Shown piece by piece: positions 51,927-60,745 of a stretch of DNA of 64,000 bases. The translations under genes were made by a program, and so were the position numbers. Numbering within the stretch: position 1 is the first letter of the stretch; each line of letters opens with the position of its first letter. A model generated the notes under the pieces. It saw nothing but the letters and a program-made list of their open reading frames with translations, was not told the origin of the DNA and searched no databases. This DNA comes from JAIEPW01 sp964406035 (lineage in GTDB: Bacteria; Acidobacteriota; Terriglobia; Bryobacterales; Bryobacteraceae): assembly GCA_964406035.1 (NCBI GenBank), contig CAYOQB010000003.1, forward strand, positions 34,879 to 98,878, read 5' to 3'.

Positions 51927-52598
51927 CTAAAGCCAATTGACCCGACCCGTATTCATGTCGAAAACCGCCGCCTCTGCCCGGACGCGGCCTTCGGCGACCG
52001 CTTGCGCCAAGAAAGCGCTGGCGGCGCCAATTCGATCTCGGGTGAGCAGCGCGTGTTGCCGCACCACCGCGCTTACCAGAGTATCCGCGGAGGCAAGTTG
52101 CCTGGCAACCGGGGTCAGCGACGCCAAGGCTTCGCGAATGGGCACCGTCAGGTGATCCATTCTTTCCAGCGAGTGATCGCCTGTCACGACCGACGAGACG
52201 GCGCCGCACCCGGAGTGACCCAAGACCACGCAGAGGGGGACGTGGAGGTGTTCCACAGCATACTCAAGGGACGCCACTTCATCCTCCCGAAGGACATTAC
52301 CGGCCACCCGCACGACGAAGAGATCACCGATACCCTGGTCGAACAGTATCTCCGGCGAAACTCGTGAGTCAGAGCAGCACAAAACTACAGCATGAGGGTG
52401 CTGGCCGTTCCGGACCGTGCGCTGCAACCGTTTGACGGTCGAATGCGGATGACGGGCATGCCCGGTGATGAACCGTAGGTTGCCGGCCGCCAACTCGGCA
52501 TGCGCCTTGCTGGAGGTGTGGGTTTCCGCACTGAGCTGCCGGGCTGCCAAATAACCGAAGCTCAAAAAAGCGAAGTGTCGCCGCTTAATTTTTTTCAT
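51927..52598 (-). CDS. Beta-class carbonic anhydrase, probably exported
   Basis: The protein (223 residues) is a beta-carbonic anhydrase, which interconverts CO2 and bicarbonate. Zinc and catalytic residues are present: Cys75-Asp77-Arg79 in VVLCCSDSRVSPE, His128 and Cys131 in LGHSGCGA. The N-terminus KKIKRRHFAFLSFGYLAARQ, ending in LSAE, reads as a signal peptide with a twin-arginine-like RR, so the enzyme may be periplasmic. The ATG at 52598 lies within the last 14 bp of the SulP gene. Partnered with SulP, it would feed or use bicarbonate at the membrane. Codon use is less GC-rich than in the flanking genes. Confidence 0.93.
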   Translation of the reverse strand: MKKIKRRHFAFLSFGYLAARQLSAETHTSSKAHAELAAGNLRFITGHARHPHSTVKRLQRTVRNGQHPHAVVLCCSDSRVSPEILFDQGIGDLFVVRVAGNVLREDEVASLEYAVEHLHVPLCVVLGHSGCGAVSSVVTGDHSLERMDHLTVPIREALASLTPVARQLASADTLVSAVVRQHALLTRDRIGAASAFLAQAVAEGRVRAEAAVFDMNTGRVNWL

Positions 52599-54294
52599 CT
52601 GACCCCCGAAAAGCGAGTTCCTCTCCGGCATGGACCTCCGACGCGCGCTGGAGCGCGGAGTCCAGGTCCGGAACAATGTTCTCCTTGCCGATATGCTTTC
52701 GGAACTCCGCCTGCATGAGAAACCGGGCAGGCTGGCGCCGCGCACCACAGAGGATCAAAGTCCGCCGCGACGCCTTTAGGCGATCGCTCAACTGCTCGAA
52801 GGCGTGCAGCCCCGTGGAGTCGATGGCGGTCATATTACGCAGGCGGAGGATCAGAATAGGGGCGAACGATGACAGGTCGCCCGTCTCTTGATCGAGTTGC
52901 GTGGTGGCGCCGAACAGAAACGGTCCATGGATGCGTACGATGGATACGTAGGACGGTATGGCTTTGTGCTGAAGCGAATGAGACAATCCTTTGGCAATGT
53001 AGTCCTCGGTGACTGTGGAAACGGTGGTTGTCTCCGCGATGCGGCCAATGTACAGAAGCGCCGCGAGAACCATCCCCACTTCTACCGCGATTGTCAGGTC
53101 AGCAATGACTGTGAGCACAAAAGTGATGGCCCAAACGCCCTTCTCGGCCCAATCCAGGCGGAGCACGCCTGGAATCTCGCGCCATTCGCCCATGTTGTAA
53201 GCCACAACGAGCAAGACGGCCGCCAATGTTGCCAGAGGAATGAAACTCGCCAAAGGCGCGAATAACAGCACCACCGCCAGCAGAGTAAGGGCGTGGATGA
53301 TCCCGGCAACCGGAGTGACTGCGCCCGCGCGATAGTTGGTGGCGGTACGCGCGATCGCGCCCGTGACTGGTATGCCCCCCACTAGGGGCGTGACAATGTT
53401 GGCAAGCCCCTGCGCCAGAAGTTCCGCGTTGGGATTGTGTCGGTCGCCTGAGAGTGAATCGGCGACGACCGCCGAAAGCAGGCTTTCGATTGCCGCCAAG
53501 ATTGCCACTGTCAGCGCGGAAGGCAGAAGCGGAACCAGAAGATCGGGCTGGAACTCGGGTATCACGATCGGCGGAAAACCTCGGGGAAGATCGCCGAATC
53601 GTGAACCGATTGTCTCCACGGGCAAACGAAAGATCGCGACAGCGGCCGTTCCAGCCAGGAGTGCCGCTATGGCCCCAGGCAACTTCGGCACCACCCTCGG
53701 TATCAGGACGATGACTCCCAGCGAGGCGACCGCGAGTGCAACGGCGTACCCGTTCGCCCGGTCGAGATTCCGCGCCAGCGAGAACATACGTTCAAAGAAC
53801 TCGCTCGGGTTCTGATTTATGGAAATTCCGAGGAACTCTTTCACCTGGGTGGTCGCGATCAGCAGGGCGATGCCATTCGTGAACCCGATCACGATCGGTC
53901 GCGGAATAAACCGGACGGCCTTGCCCAACCCCGTGACGGCCACGAGGACCAGCAAAACGCCGCTCATCATCGTGACCATGAACAAACCTGGCAGTCCATG
54001 CCGCGCGATGATTCCGAGTACGACCAGGACAAAGGCGCCCGTTGGGCCCCCAATTTGGATTCGCGAGCCGCCCAGCGCGGAGACGAGGAACCCGCCGAAG
54101 ACCGCCGTATAGATCCCTGCTTCCGGTGTGACTCCAGAGGCGATACCGAAGGCGATGGCTAACGGCAAGGCGACCAATCCCACGGTGATCCCGGCGATCA
54201 GGTCTCGCAAGAAGGTCGAGCCACTATATCCATTGAGAGTCTCGAGGATCTTCGGGCGCCAGGGGGACGCCTCGGGCATTGGTGCTCGTTTCAT
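52585..54294 (-). CDS. SulP family anion transporter (probable bicarbonate or sulfate)
   Basis: The 569-residue protein has the SulP membrane domain: FLRDLIAGITVGLVALPLAI at the N-terminus, about a dozen helices with LVGGIPVTGAIARTATNYRA near the middle, and a C-terminal STAS domain (~430-545, ILILRLRNMTAIDSTGLHAF). SulP proteins transport sulfate, bicarbonate or other anions, and co-transcription with a carbonic anhydrase favours bicarbonate. The ATG at 54294 overlaps the ArsR stop (ATGA), giving coupling; longer frames upstream run through ArsR. Codon use and base composition look less GC-rich than in the surrounding genes, as in the whole three-gene unit. Confidence 0.93.
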   Translation of the reverse strand: MKRAPMPEASPWRPKILETLNGYSGSTFLRDLIAGITVGLVALPLAIAFGIASGVTPEAGIYTAVFGGFLVSALGGSRIQIGGPTGAFVLVVLGIIARHGLPGLFMVTMMSGVLLVLVAVTGLGKAVRFIPRPIVIGFTNGIALLIATTQVKEFLGISINQNPSEFFERMFSLARNLDRANGYAVALAVASLGVIVLIPRVVPKLPGAIAALLAGTAAVAIFRLPVETIGSRFGDLPRGFPPIVIPEFQPDLLVPLLPSALTVAILAAIESLLSAVVADSLSGDRHNPNAELLAQGLANIVTPLVGGIPVTGAIARTATNYRAGAVTPVAGIIHALTLLAVVLLFAPLASFIPLATLAAVLLVVAYNMGEWREIPGVLRLDWAEKGVWAITFVLTVIADLTIAVEVGMVLAALLYIGRIAETTTVSTVTEDYIAKGLSHSLQHKAIPSYVSIVRIHGPFLFGATTQLDQETGDLSSFAPILILRLRNMTAIDSTGLHAFEQLSDRLKASRRTLILCGARRQPARFLMQAEFRKHIGKENIVPDLDSALQRASEVHAGEELAFRGSDEKN

Positions 54295-54635
54295 TCGAGG
54301 CCGGGAGTCACTTCCCCATCCAGATACTCCATCATGGAGGCCGCCTCCGACAGACGGGAGTAGAAGTACTTCCGAAGGATCTGCAGGACGTCGATCAAGA
54401 CCGGATCTCGCAGGGAGTAATAGACTTGATTGCCCGCTTTCCGCGCGACAACCACGTGTTTTGCCCGCAGCACAGCGAGATGCTGGGATGCATTTGCTTG
54501 CTCCAAGCGAAGTTCCGCCATCAATTGGCCACTCGTGCGTTCTCCATGGCAGAGGGCTTCCACAAACGCAACGCGAGTCGGGTGAGCCAAAGCCTGGAAA
54601 ATCTGGGCCTTGAACTCGCGCAGTTGTCTTTCCAT
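54291..54635 (-). CDS. ArsR family transcriptional regulator
   Basis: The protein (114 residues) has the ArsR winged helix: IFQALAHPTRVAFVEALCHG, SGQLMAELRLEQANASQHLA as the recognition helix and KAGNQVYYSLRDP as the wing. It lacks the ELCVCD metal site of ArsR/SmtB and has a single cysteine, so the signal is unknown. It is first in the operon with SulP and carbonic anhydrase. A TTG start at 54653 would fall inside the palindromic operator, so the ATG at 54635 was chosen; no Shine-Dalgarno sequence is evident and the message may be nearly leaderless. Confidence 0.88.
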   Translation of the reverse strand: MERQLREFKAQIFQALAHPTRVAFVEALCHGERTSGQLMAELRLEQANASQHLAVLRAKHVVVARKAGNQVYYSLRDPVLIDVLQILRKYFYSRLSEAASMMEYLDGEVTPGLE

Positions 54636-54642
54636 GATAGGA

Positions 54643-54666
54643 GTATATTCCAAAGTTCGAATATAC
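54643..54666. promoter_or_regulatory. Palindromic operator upstream of ArsR-SulP-CA operon
   Basis: Perfect 8-bp arms GTATATTC and GAATATAC are separated by 8 bp, beginning 8 bp before the ArsR start. Size and position fit an autoregulatory ArsR-family operator overlapping the promoter. Confidence 0.65.
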
Positions 54667-54813
54667 TGCTTTGGCTATGAAGCTGGGCGGCACGGAAACG
54701 CTCCGGCCCATCAGCTCACAGCAGGGGTTCGTTCTCCGCCGCCGCGCGAAAACTGTTCGTTGAACACTTCGGTAGGCGGCAAATCCGGGAGATGACGGAC
54801 AGGTCGGCGATCC

Positions 54814-54933
54814 AGTGTCCGAGTCGAAGCGCCGCTCCGGCTGCCTGCCTAGCCCTTACTGGATCTCAATACGATACGGCATCATCCGCACCACCCCGTG
54901 GATGGTCAGCAGCTCCGCCGCGCGATCGCCGGC
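54814..54933. repeat. sppA 3'-end direct repeat (right flank of the island)
   Basis: This is the intact partner of the decayed copy at 51763-51863. It covers the last 78 bp of sppA plus 42 bp downstream. The two copies are in direct orientation about 3.05 kb apart and enclose the ArsR-SulP-carbonic anhydrase unit. The identical 29 bp are at 54905-54933. Confidence 0.6.
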
Positions 54934-56556
54934 TAATGCCCGCACCGTCTTCCCCAGAATCGACGCCTCATCGGACCGCTGCATCAGGAGCTCGAAGAAG
55001 CTCTTGCGCTCCGGGTACGGCACCAGTTGGATCGCGTCCGTGGCACTCAACCCCGCCTTCCCGCGCAGCAGTTCCACGGCGCGGTCGATTCCGCCCAGCT
55101 CGTCGATCAGCCCGTTTTCCTTGGCCTGGCTGCCGAGCCACACACGCCCTTGCGCCAGCGGCTCCACCTGCTCGTATGGCCGGTTCCGGCCCCGCGCCAC
55201 GCGGCTGACGAAGGCCTTGTAAAAGACCTCCACCTCCTGCCGCAGCTTTTCGGTTTCCTCCGGTGTGGGAGGCGCATACTCGGAGTCGATGCGAGCGTAC
55301 TTGCCCCGGCTCAGGATCTCCTTCTGCAGCCCGATCTTGTCGTAGAAGCCGCGCAGGTTGGGCCGGGTGAGATACACGCCAATCGACCCCGTCAGCGTAT
55401 TCGGATACGCCACGATCGGCGAGCCGTTCATGGCGATGAAATACCCGCCCGAGGCCGCGACATCGGACATCGAAATCACCACCGGCTTGCGCTTGGAGAG
55501 CTCCGTCACGTCGAACAGGATGTCGTCGCTGGCGATGCCGTCGCCGCCGGGCGAGTCGATGCGCAGGATCACGCCCTTGATCGAAGCGTCGTCGCGGACC
55601 TCGCGCAGCAGGCGATCCATGGCGCCGGAGGTGATGCCGTCGGAGCCGCCGCCGCGGGTAATCGCGCCCTCCCCCACCAGGTAAGCGACGCGCGTTCCGC
55701 CGCCCGCTTCGCCGCCGCCCTTGACGTATTCACGGCCGCTCAGCCGCGACAGCCGGCCGGCTTTGGCCCGGTTCTCGACGTCCCCCTGCACCTGATCCTC
55801 GAAGGCAAGCTGATCCACCAGACCCGCCTGCAACGCGGCGTTAGCGTTGTACGGACCGTTGTCGATCAGCGCGCGCACGTCTTCCGCCTTCTTGCCGCGG
55901 CCCTGGGCGATGGTGGCCACCAGCGTCCCGTAGAACTGATCGAGAAGCTGATTCATCACCTGCAGCGTCTCCGGGCGCGCGCCGGTGCGGGTGAAGATGT
56001 CGCCGCCGTCCTTGTACTTGCCGGCGGAGATCACGTCCACGCCCACGCCCACCTTGTCTAGAGTGCCCTTCAGGTACAAAAGCTCCAGGCGGAGGCCCTT
56101 CAAGTTGACGTTATCTTCCGGAGCGGTGTAGATGCGGTCGCAGGCGGTGGCGAGGTAATACTCGGCGTTGCCGGGGCTGCGCAGGAACGCGACCAGAGGC
56201 TTGCCCGATTTGCGGAACTCCGCCAGGCTGGTTCGCAGTTCCTCCACCTTGGCCCAACCCACGGACATGCCTCGAGGTTCCAAGATGATGCCTTTGATTC
56301 GCGGATCGGACGCCGCGCGGCGGATGAGTTTGTAGTTCTCCAGCAGCGTCAGCGGAGTTTGCGACTCCAGAATCGGGAACGGCGCCTCCACCGGCGCCTT
56401 CTCGGGGATCTCGCCCTCCAGCCGCAGAACCAGAACCGCGTTCGAGGGGATGGGGGCGGGCCGCGTGCCCAGGCGGAGCGCGGCGAAAAAGAGGACGATT
56501 ACCGCCAGGCCGCTGATCAGAAGTCCGGTGAGGATGCCGAGTAGGTACTTTTGCAT
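54856..56556 (-). CDS. sppA: Signal peptide peptidase SppA (67-kDa type)
   Basis: This 566-residue inner-membrane serine protease has an N-terminal anchor (YLLGILTGLLISGLAVIVLFF) and two tandem S49 domains. The catalytic pair of the long form is split between them: the general-base Lys182 in SAGKYKDGGDIF in the first, and the nucleophile Ser369 in DVAASGGYF in the second. SppA removes leftover signal peptides after Sec cleavage. The 3' end is duplicated 3 kb away at the far edge of a neighbouring island, but this copy reads through intact to the stop. Confidence 0.95.
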   Translation of the reverse strand: MQKYLLGILTGLLISGLAVIVLFFAALRLGTRPAPIPSNAVLVLRLEGEIPEKAPVEAPFPILESQTPLTLLENYKLIRRAASDPRIKGIILEPRGMSVGWAKVEELRTSLAEFRKSGKPLVAFLRSPGNAEYYLATACDRIYTAPEDNVNLKGLRLELLYLKGTLDKVGVGVDVISAGKYKDGGDIFTRTGARPETLQVMNQLLDQFYGTLVATIAQGRGKKAEDVRALIDNGPYNANAALQAGLVDQLAFEDQVQGDVENRAKAGRLSRLSGREYVKGGGEAGGGTRVAYLVGEGAITRGGGSDGITSGAMDRLLREVRDDASIKGVILRIDSPGGDGIASDDILFDVTELSKRKPVVISMSDVAASGGYFIAMNGSPIVAYPNTLTGSIGVYLTRPNLRGFYDKIGLQKEILSRGKYARIDSEYAPPTPEETEKLRQEVEVFYKAFVSRVARGRNRPYEQVEPLAQGRVWLGSQAKENGLIDELGGIDRAVELLRGKAGLSATDAIQLVPYPERKSFFELLMQRSDEASILGKTVRALAGDRAAELLTIHGVVRMMPYRIEIQ

Positions 56557-56575
56557 CGAGGAACCTGCGTTGAGG

Positions 56576-57208
56576 CTACTCCACAGTAACAGGAGGAGGC
56601 AATACGCCGTTCAGCCGCCGCGCGATCGCGCTTCGCGCCCGCGCCGGCCAGGAGGGATCGCCGAACATCTGGAACCCGGCGTTGGCCTGGGTGACAAAAG
56701 CATGGAGCTCGAATACGAGTTCGCTGGCGGATTCCGAGGCGGGCAGCTCGCCCTGCTGGATCGCGGCCTCCGTCTCCTCCTGCAGCACTCCCAGCCACCA
56801 CTCGGCGAACTCAGCCACCTGCTCGCGAATCGCGCCGGTCCGGCCGTCCAACTCGGCGCAAGCGCCCAGAAAGAAGCAGCCGCCGGGCTGCTGCGCGTAC
56901 TGCAGCCAGGCTTCCAGCAGGGCGTGCAGGCGCTGCCGGCCACGCGGCAGCGGCAGCGCGGGACCGGCCACCTGCCGCAGAAACTGGTCCGTGGCATGGC
57001 TGATAATCGCCGCTTGCAGGGCTACTTTCGACCCGAAATGCGCGAATAAGCCGCTCTTACTCAACCCCAGATCGCCGGCCAGCGTGCCGATGGTAATCGC
57101 GTCCAGGCCCAGCGTATGGGCGCGGGCAGTGGCGAAATCGAGGATGCGCCGGCGCGCGGGATTGACGTCGGGGAGGGACGCTGTGAGGGCGATCGCCAGC
57201 GAATCCAT
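56576..57208 (-). CDS. TetR family transcriptional regulator
   Basis: The 210-residue protein has the TetR N-terminal helix-turn-helix (RRRILDFATARAHTLGLDAI, then TLAGDLGLSKSGLFAHFGSK) and an all-helical ligand-binding C-terminus (RQRLHALLEAWLQYAQQPGG, CFFLGACAELDGR). TetR repressors are released by small hydrophobic ligands. A frame extension to 57277 covers a probable operator, so the ATG at 57208 was chosen. It ends 20 bp before sppA and diverges from the TonB-dependent receptor, which it may control. Confidence 0.9.
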   Translation of the reverse strand: MDSLAIALTASLPDVNPARRRILDFATARAHTLGLDAITIGTLAGDLGLSKSGLFAHFGSKVALQAAIISHATDQFLRQVAGPALPLPRGRQRLHALLEAWLQYAQQPGGCFFLGACAELDGRTGAIREQVAEFAEWWLGVLQEETEAAIQQGELPASESASELVFELHAFVTQANAGFQMFGDPSWPARARSAIARRLNGVLPPPVTVE

Positions 57209-57224
57209 GCCGGATTCTACATCA

Positions 57225-57236
57225 GAACGATCGTTC
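57225..57236. promoter_or_regulatory. Probable TetR operator palindrome
   Basis: GAACGATCGTTC is a perfect 12-bp palindrome 17 bp upstream of the tetR start, followed by a further CGTT half-site. The position suits autorepression. Confidence 0.5.
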
Positions 57237-57305
57237 GTTGCCGGGAAACGTAACGAGGGACACGTTCCACATACCAAGGCGTACCTCGCGTCCTCCGGTA
57301 CTGCC

Positions 57306-57334
57306 TTGTATGTAGCTGAAGTCTATGTTACATT
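57306..57334 (+). promoter_or_regulatory. Candidate promoter of the TonB-dependent receptor
   Basis: TTGTAT (57306-57311) and TACATT (57329-57334) are separated by 17 bp. Transcription would start near 57341, giving a leader of about 90 nt that contains two inverted repeats. Confidence 0.4.
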
Positions 57335-57361
57335 TCCTACATCTTCGTAGTTGTAGTGGGG

Positions 57362-57414
57362 CATAGGTGAAAAAGCGCCTATGTAGTCTGTAGCTCGAGA
57401 CCATCAGTCTCGAG
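57362..57414 (+). promoter_or_regulatory. Two inverted repeats in the receptor leader
   Basis: The first has arms CATAGG (57362) and CCTATG (57378-57383). The second has perfect 8-bp arms CTCGAGAC (57394-57401) and GTCTCGAG (57407-57414) with loop CATCA, ending right at an ATG and a few bases before the GGGGGA ribosome-binding site. It could block or protect the translation start. Confidence 0.5.
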
Positions 57415-57432
57415 ATGTTGGGGGAATTTACA

Positions 57433-60400
57433 TTGACAAACAAACTCACCGCTCTCGCGGTGGCCGCGCTGTTCTGTGGAAGTCTCACGGCCCAGCAGAC
57501 CACCGGCAGTATCACAGGTTTCGTGAAGGACCCTTCCGGAGCCTCGCTGGCAAACGTCAAAGTAACCGCTAAAAACGTGGAAACCGGCCTGGAAACCCAG
57601 GTGGAAACTTCCGACGAAGGCCGCTACCTGTTCCCGAGCCTTCGCATCGGCAACTACACCATCAGCGTGGAAGCAGCAGGATTCCGCAAGCTGACCACCT
57701 CGCCGATTCTAATCGGCGTCGCCTCGACGGTGCGGCAGGACCTGAACATGGAAGTGGGTCAGGTCTCCGAGTCCATCACCGTGGAAGCCACCAGCAACGT
57801 CGTGAACACGATGGACGCCCAGTTGGGGCGGTCGGTTCGCGACATTCCCAATCTGCCGATCCTTTCCGGCGCAGGCGGCCGCAACGCGCTGACGCTGGTG
57901 CAACTCCAGCCAGGCGTGAACACGCAGGGGCAGGTTGGTCCATTCTCGGTGAACGGCCAGCGCGCGCAGGCCAACAACTTCCTGCTGGATGGCACCGACA
58001 CCAATGACATCGCGATCAACATCCCGAACTCGGTGACCAGTATTTCGCCGGATGCCATTGAAGAATTCCGGCTGATCACCGGCGCGATGAAGGCCGAATA
58101 TGGCCGCAACTCGGGCGCCGTGGTGGAAGTCACCACCAGGGGCGGATCGAACCAGTGGCATGGCGGCGCGAATTACATTTTCCGCAACACGTTGCTGAAC
58201 GCGACTCCGTTCTTCCAGAACGCGATTCCGGGCGGCACGGCGGAGTTTCTGCCGAACGGCTTCAAGCGCAAACCGCAGTGGAACACCAATGATTTCGACG
58301 CGCGCTTCGGCGGCAAGATCATCCAGGACAAGACGTTCTTCTTCGTCAACTACCTGGGATTCCGGCGCCGGCAGGGCGTGGTCAGCTCGGCCACGGTGCC
58401 GACCACGGATCAGCGCAACATCATCCTCGCCCGCGGCACGCCGCAAGCGCGCGCGCTGATGGCGCTGGTGCCAGCGCCCAACTCCGGAACCAACGTGCTG
58501 TTGAGCGCTCCGTCCAACGCCAGCGACCGTGACAACGGCCTGGCGCGCGTGGATCACTACTTCAGCACCCAGAATCAGCTCGCGTTCACCTTCTTCCACG
58601 AACGTCAGCGGTTTACCGACCCGTTCGCATTCGGGGGATCGCCCGTCCCCGGCTTCGGCACGGGCGGCAACCTGAATTTCTCGAACTTCATTTTGCGCGA
58701 CACCCACACGTTCTCGCCGAATCTCATCCTGGAGCTGCGCGCCGCCTTCAATCGCCGCGCCACCCTCAGCGTGATCCCGCTCAACCGGACCTCGCTCTCC
58801 TCGCTGGGATTGAACAACATCCTGCCGGCCGATCCGGACGCGGAAGGTCCGCCGCGCGTGGACCTGGTGGGCTTTTCCACCTTCGGCAACACGATTCAAG
58901 GTCCGCAGGGGCGGTACGTGAACACGTTCCACTACCTGGGCAACCTGACCTACATCCGCGGTAAGCACACCTTCAAGTTCGGCGCCGATTTCCGCCCGGT
59001 GGCGCAGAATCAGGTGTTTGACTTCATTCCCAACGCGTACTTCTTCTTTGACGGTTCGGCGACGGCGCAAGGACTGGTCCCCACCATTCCAGGACTGACC
59101 CCAGTGCTGAATGACTTCGCTAACGGTCTGGCGACACAGGTGGTGCAGAACTCGCCGGGACGCCGCGGCTACCGCACCAAGGGCACCAGCGCGTTCGCGC
59201 AGGACGACTGGCGGATCAGCCGCCGGCTGACCCTGAACCTCGGCCTGCGGTGGGAATACAACACGCCGCTGGTGGAGATCCGCGACCGCGTCTTCACTTT
59301 CCGGCCGGGACAGCAATCCACCATCTTCCCCAGCGCTCCGCGGGGCGTCGTTTACCCTGGCGATCAGGGCATTGACCGCTCCACCTACGAGCCGGATTAC
59401 AACAACTTCGGCGCGCGCCTCGGCTTCGCCTTTGACGTCTTCGGCAACGGCAAGCTGGCGGTTCGTGGCGGCTACGGCAACTTCTTCGATACTCCGGTAA
59501 GCGAGCTGACGCTGCAGTTCCTGACGTCCGCTCCTTACGCGATTCAGCCGGCGACCTTCTACTCGCCGCTGACCAATCCCTGGCAGGGTTCGCTGGTGAA
59601 CCCGATTCCGCAGCCGTTCCCGTTCGTGGAGCCGCAAGCGGGCGCGAACTTCAACTTCCGCAACATCGCGCCGATCCCGATGACCATCATGAGCCCGACG
59701 TTCGCGACTCCGTACTCGCACAACTTCAATCTGGATGTGCAGTGGAACCTGACCCGGGACTGGCTGGTGACCGCGGGTTACGTCGGCAACCTCGGCGTGA
59801 AGCTGCTCAACCGGCAGCAGATCAACTACGGCATCGTGGACGCCACGGCGACCTCCGGCAACATCAACCCGCGGCGCATCTTCAACCGCGGCAACCCGCA
59901 ATCCGCGGAATTCGGCGGCGCGGTGTTCGGCGGCATCACCAACCAGACCACCGACGCGCAGTCGAACTACCACGCGCTGCAGATGAGCGTGGTGAAGCGC
60001 TTCTCCCAGGGCTTCACCCTGACCGGCGCGTACACCTGGTCGAAGGCGATCGACAACGCCTCCGGCCTGCGCGTTTCTTCCAATCCGTTCAGCGCCCGGG
60101 CGGACCGCGGACCCTCGGAGCAGGACCTGCGCCACCGCGCGGTGTTCAGCTACGTGTACGAGTTCCCCTGGATGAAGGACCAGCAGGGCTTCCTCGGCCG
60201 GGTGATCGGCGGATGGGGCGTTTCCGGCATCACGACGTTCCAGACCGGCACTCCGATCAACGTGTTCGAGTCGCAGGACCGCTGCCTCTGCGGCGGCGGC
60301 AACCAGCGTCCGGACTGGGTGGGCAGCGAGCTGACCTACGGCGATCCGCGCGGCGCGATCAACGGCCGCGCGAACTCCTGGTTCGACGGCACCGGCGGCG

Positions 60401-60720
60401 GCACCGGCAACGCGGCCACCAACCCGTACTTCCGGCGCATCGGCACCGCGGCCACCGCGGCGGCGGGCGCGGGACGCTACGGCAACCTGGGACGCAACGC
60501 GTTCCGCGGCCCGGGCTTCCAGAACTGGGACGTATCCGTGTTCAAGCGCATCCGCATTTCGGAGCGGCACCGCTTTGAGCTGCGCGGCGAAGCGTTCAAC
60601 GTCGCCAACCAGGCTCAGTTCAACAATCCTTCGACCGACATCGGTTCGCCGCTGTTCGGCCGCATCACCACCACGCGGGACCCGCGCATTCTGCAGGTCT
60701 CGGCCCGCTACTTCTTCTAA
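57433..60720 (+). CDS. Oar-like TonB-dependent receptor with carboxypeptidase-regulatory domain
   Basis: The protein (1095 residues) is an outer-membrane beta-barrel of the Acidobacteria/Myxococcus Oar type. It has a signal peptide (MTNKLTALAVAALFCGSLTA), a CarboxypepD_reg-like beta-sandwich (~22-105, GSITGFVKDPSGASLANVKV), a plug (~115-230, FSVNGQRAQANNFLLDGTDT) and a large barrel ending in the aromatic signature VSARYFF. It imports large molecules or is a surface adhesin; the substrate is unknown. TTG at 57433, with GGGGGA 8 nt upstream, is preferred to the ATG at 57415 that abuts a hairpin. A strong terminator follows. Confidence 0.92.
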   Translation: MTNKLTALAVAALFCGSLTAQQTTGSITGFVKDPSGASLANVKVTAKNVETGLETQVETSDEGRYLFPSLRIGNYTISVEAAGFRKLTTSPILIGVASTVRQDLNMEVGQVSESITVEATSNVVNTMDAQLGRSVRDIPNLPILSGAGGRNALTLVQLQPGVNTQGQVGPFSVNGQRAQANNFLLDGTDTNDIAINIPNSVTSISPDAIEEFRLITGAMKAEYGRNSGAVVEVTTRGGSNQWHGGANYIFRNTLLNATPFFQNAIPGGTAEFLPNGFKRKPQWNTNDFDARFGGKIIQDKTFFFVNYLGFRRRQGVVSSATVPTTDQRNIILARGTPQARALMALVPAPNSGTNVLLSAPSNASDRDNGLARVDHYFSTQNQLAFTFFHERQRFTDPFAFGGSPVPGFGTGGNLNFSNFILRDTHTFSPNLILELRAAFNRRATLSVIPLNRTSLSSLGLNNILPADPDAEGPPRVDLVGFSTFGNTIQGPQGRYVNTFHYLGNLTYIRGKHTFKFGADFRPVAQNQVFDFIPNAYFFFDGSATAQGLVPTIPGLTPVLNDFANGLATQVVQNSPGRRGYRTKGTSAFAQDDWRISRRLTLNLGLRWEYNTPLVEIRDRVFTFRPGQQSTIFPSAPRGVVYPGDQGIDRSTYEPDYNNFGARLGFAFDVFGNGKLAVRGGYGNFFDTPVSELTLQFLTSAPYAIQPATFYSPLTNPWQGSLVNPIPQPFPFVEPQAGANFNFRNIAPIPMTIMSPTFATPYSHNFNLDVQWNLTRDWLVTAGYVGNLGVKLLNRQQINYGIVDATATSGNINPRRIFNRGNPQSAEFGGAVFGGITNQTTDAQSNYHALQMSVVKRFSQGFTLTGAYTWSKAIDNASGLRVSSNPFSARADRGPSEQDLRHRAVFSYVYEFPWMKDQQGFLGRVIGGWGVSGITTFQTGTPINVFESQDRCLCGGGNQRPDWVGSELTYGDPRGAINGRANSWFDGTGGGTGNAATNPYFRRIGTAATAAAGAGRYGNLGRNAFRGPGFQNWDVSVFKRIRISERHRFELRGEAFNVANQAQFNNPSTDIGSPLFGRITTTRDPRILQVSARYFF

Positions 60721-60745
60721 GATCGGGCACTAGCGTAAGCGACAA

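Noticed and set aside
57709..60570. Very long open frame on the minus strand opposite the TonB-dependent receptor
   Set aside because: Its codons mirror the high-GC third positions of the receptor. The translation is Arg/Val/Ala-rich with no recognisable domain or start signal.
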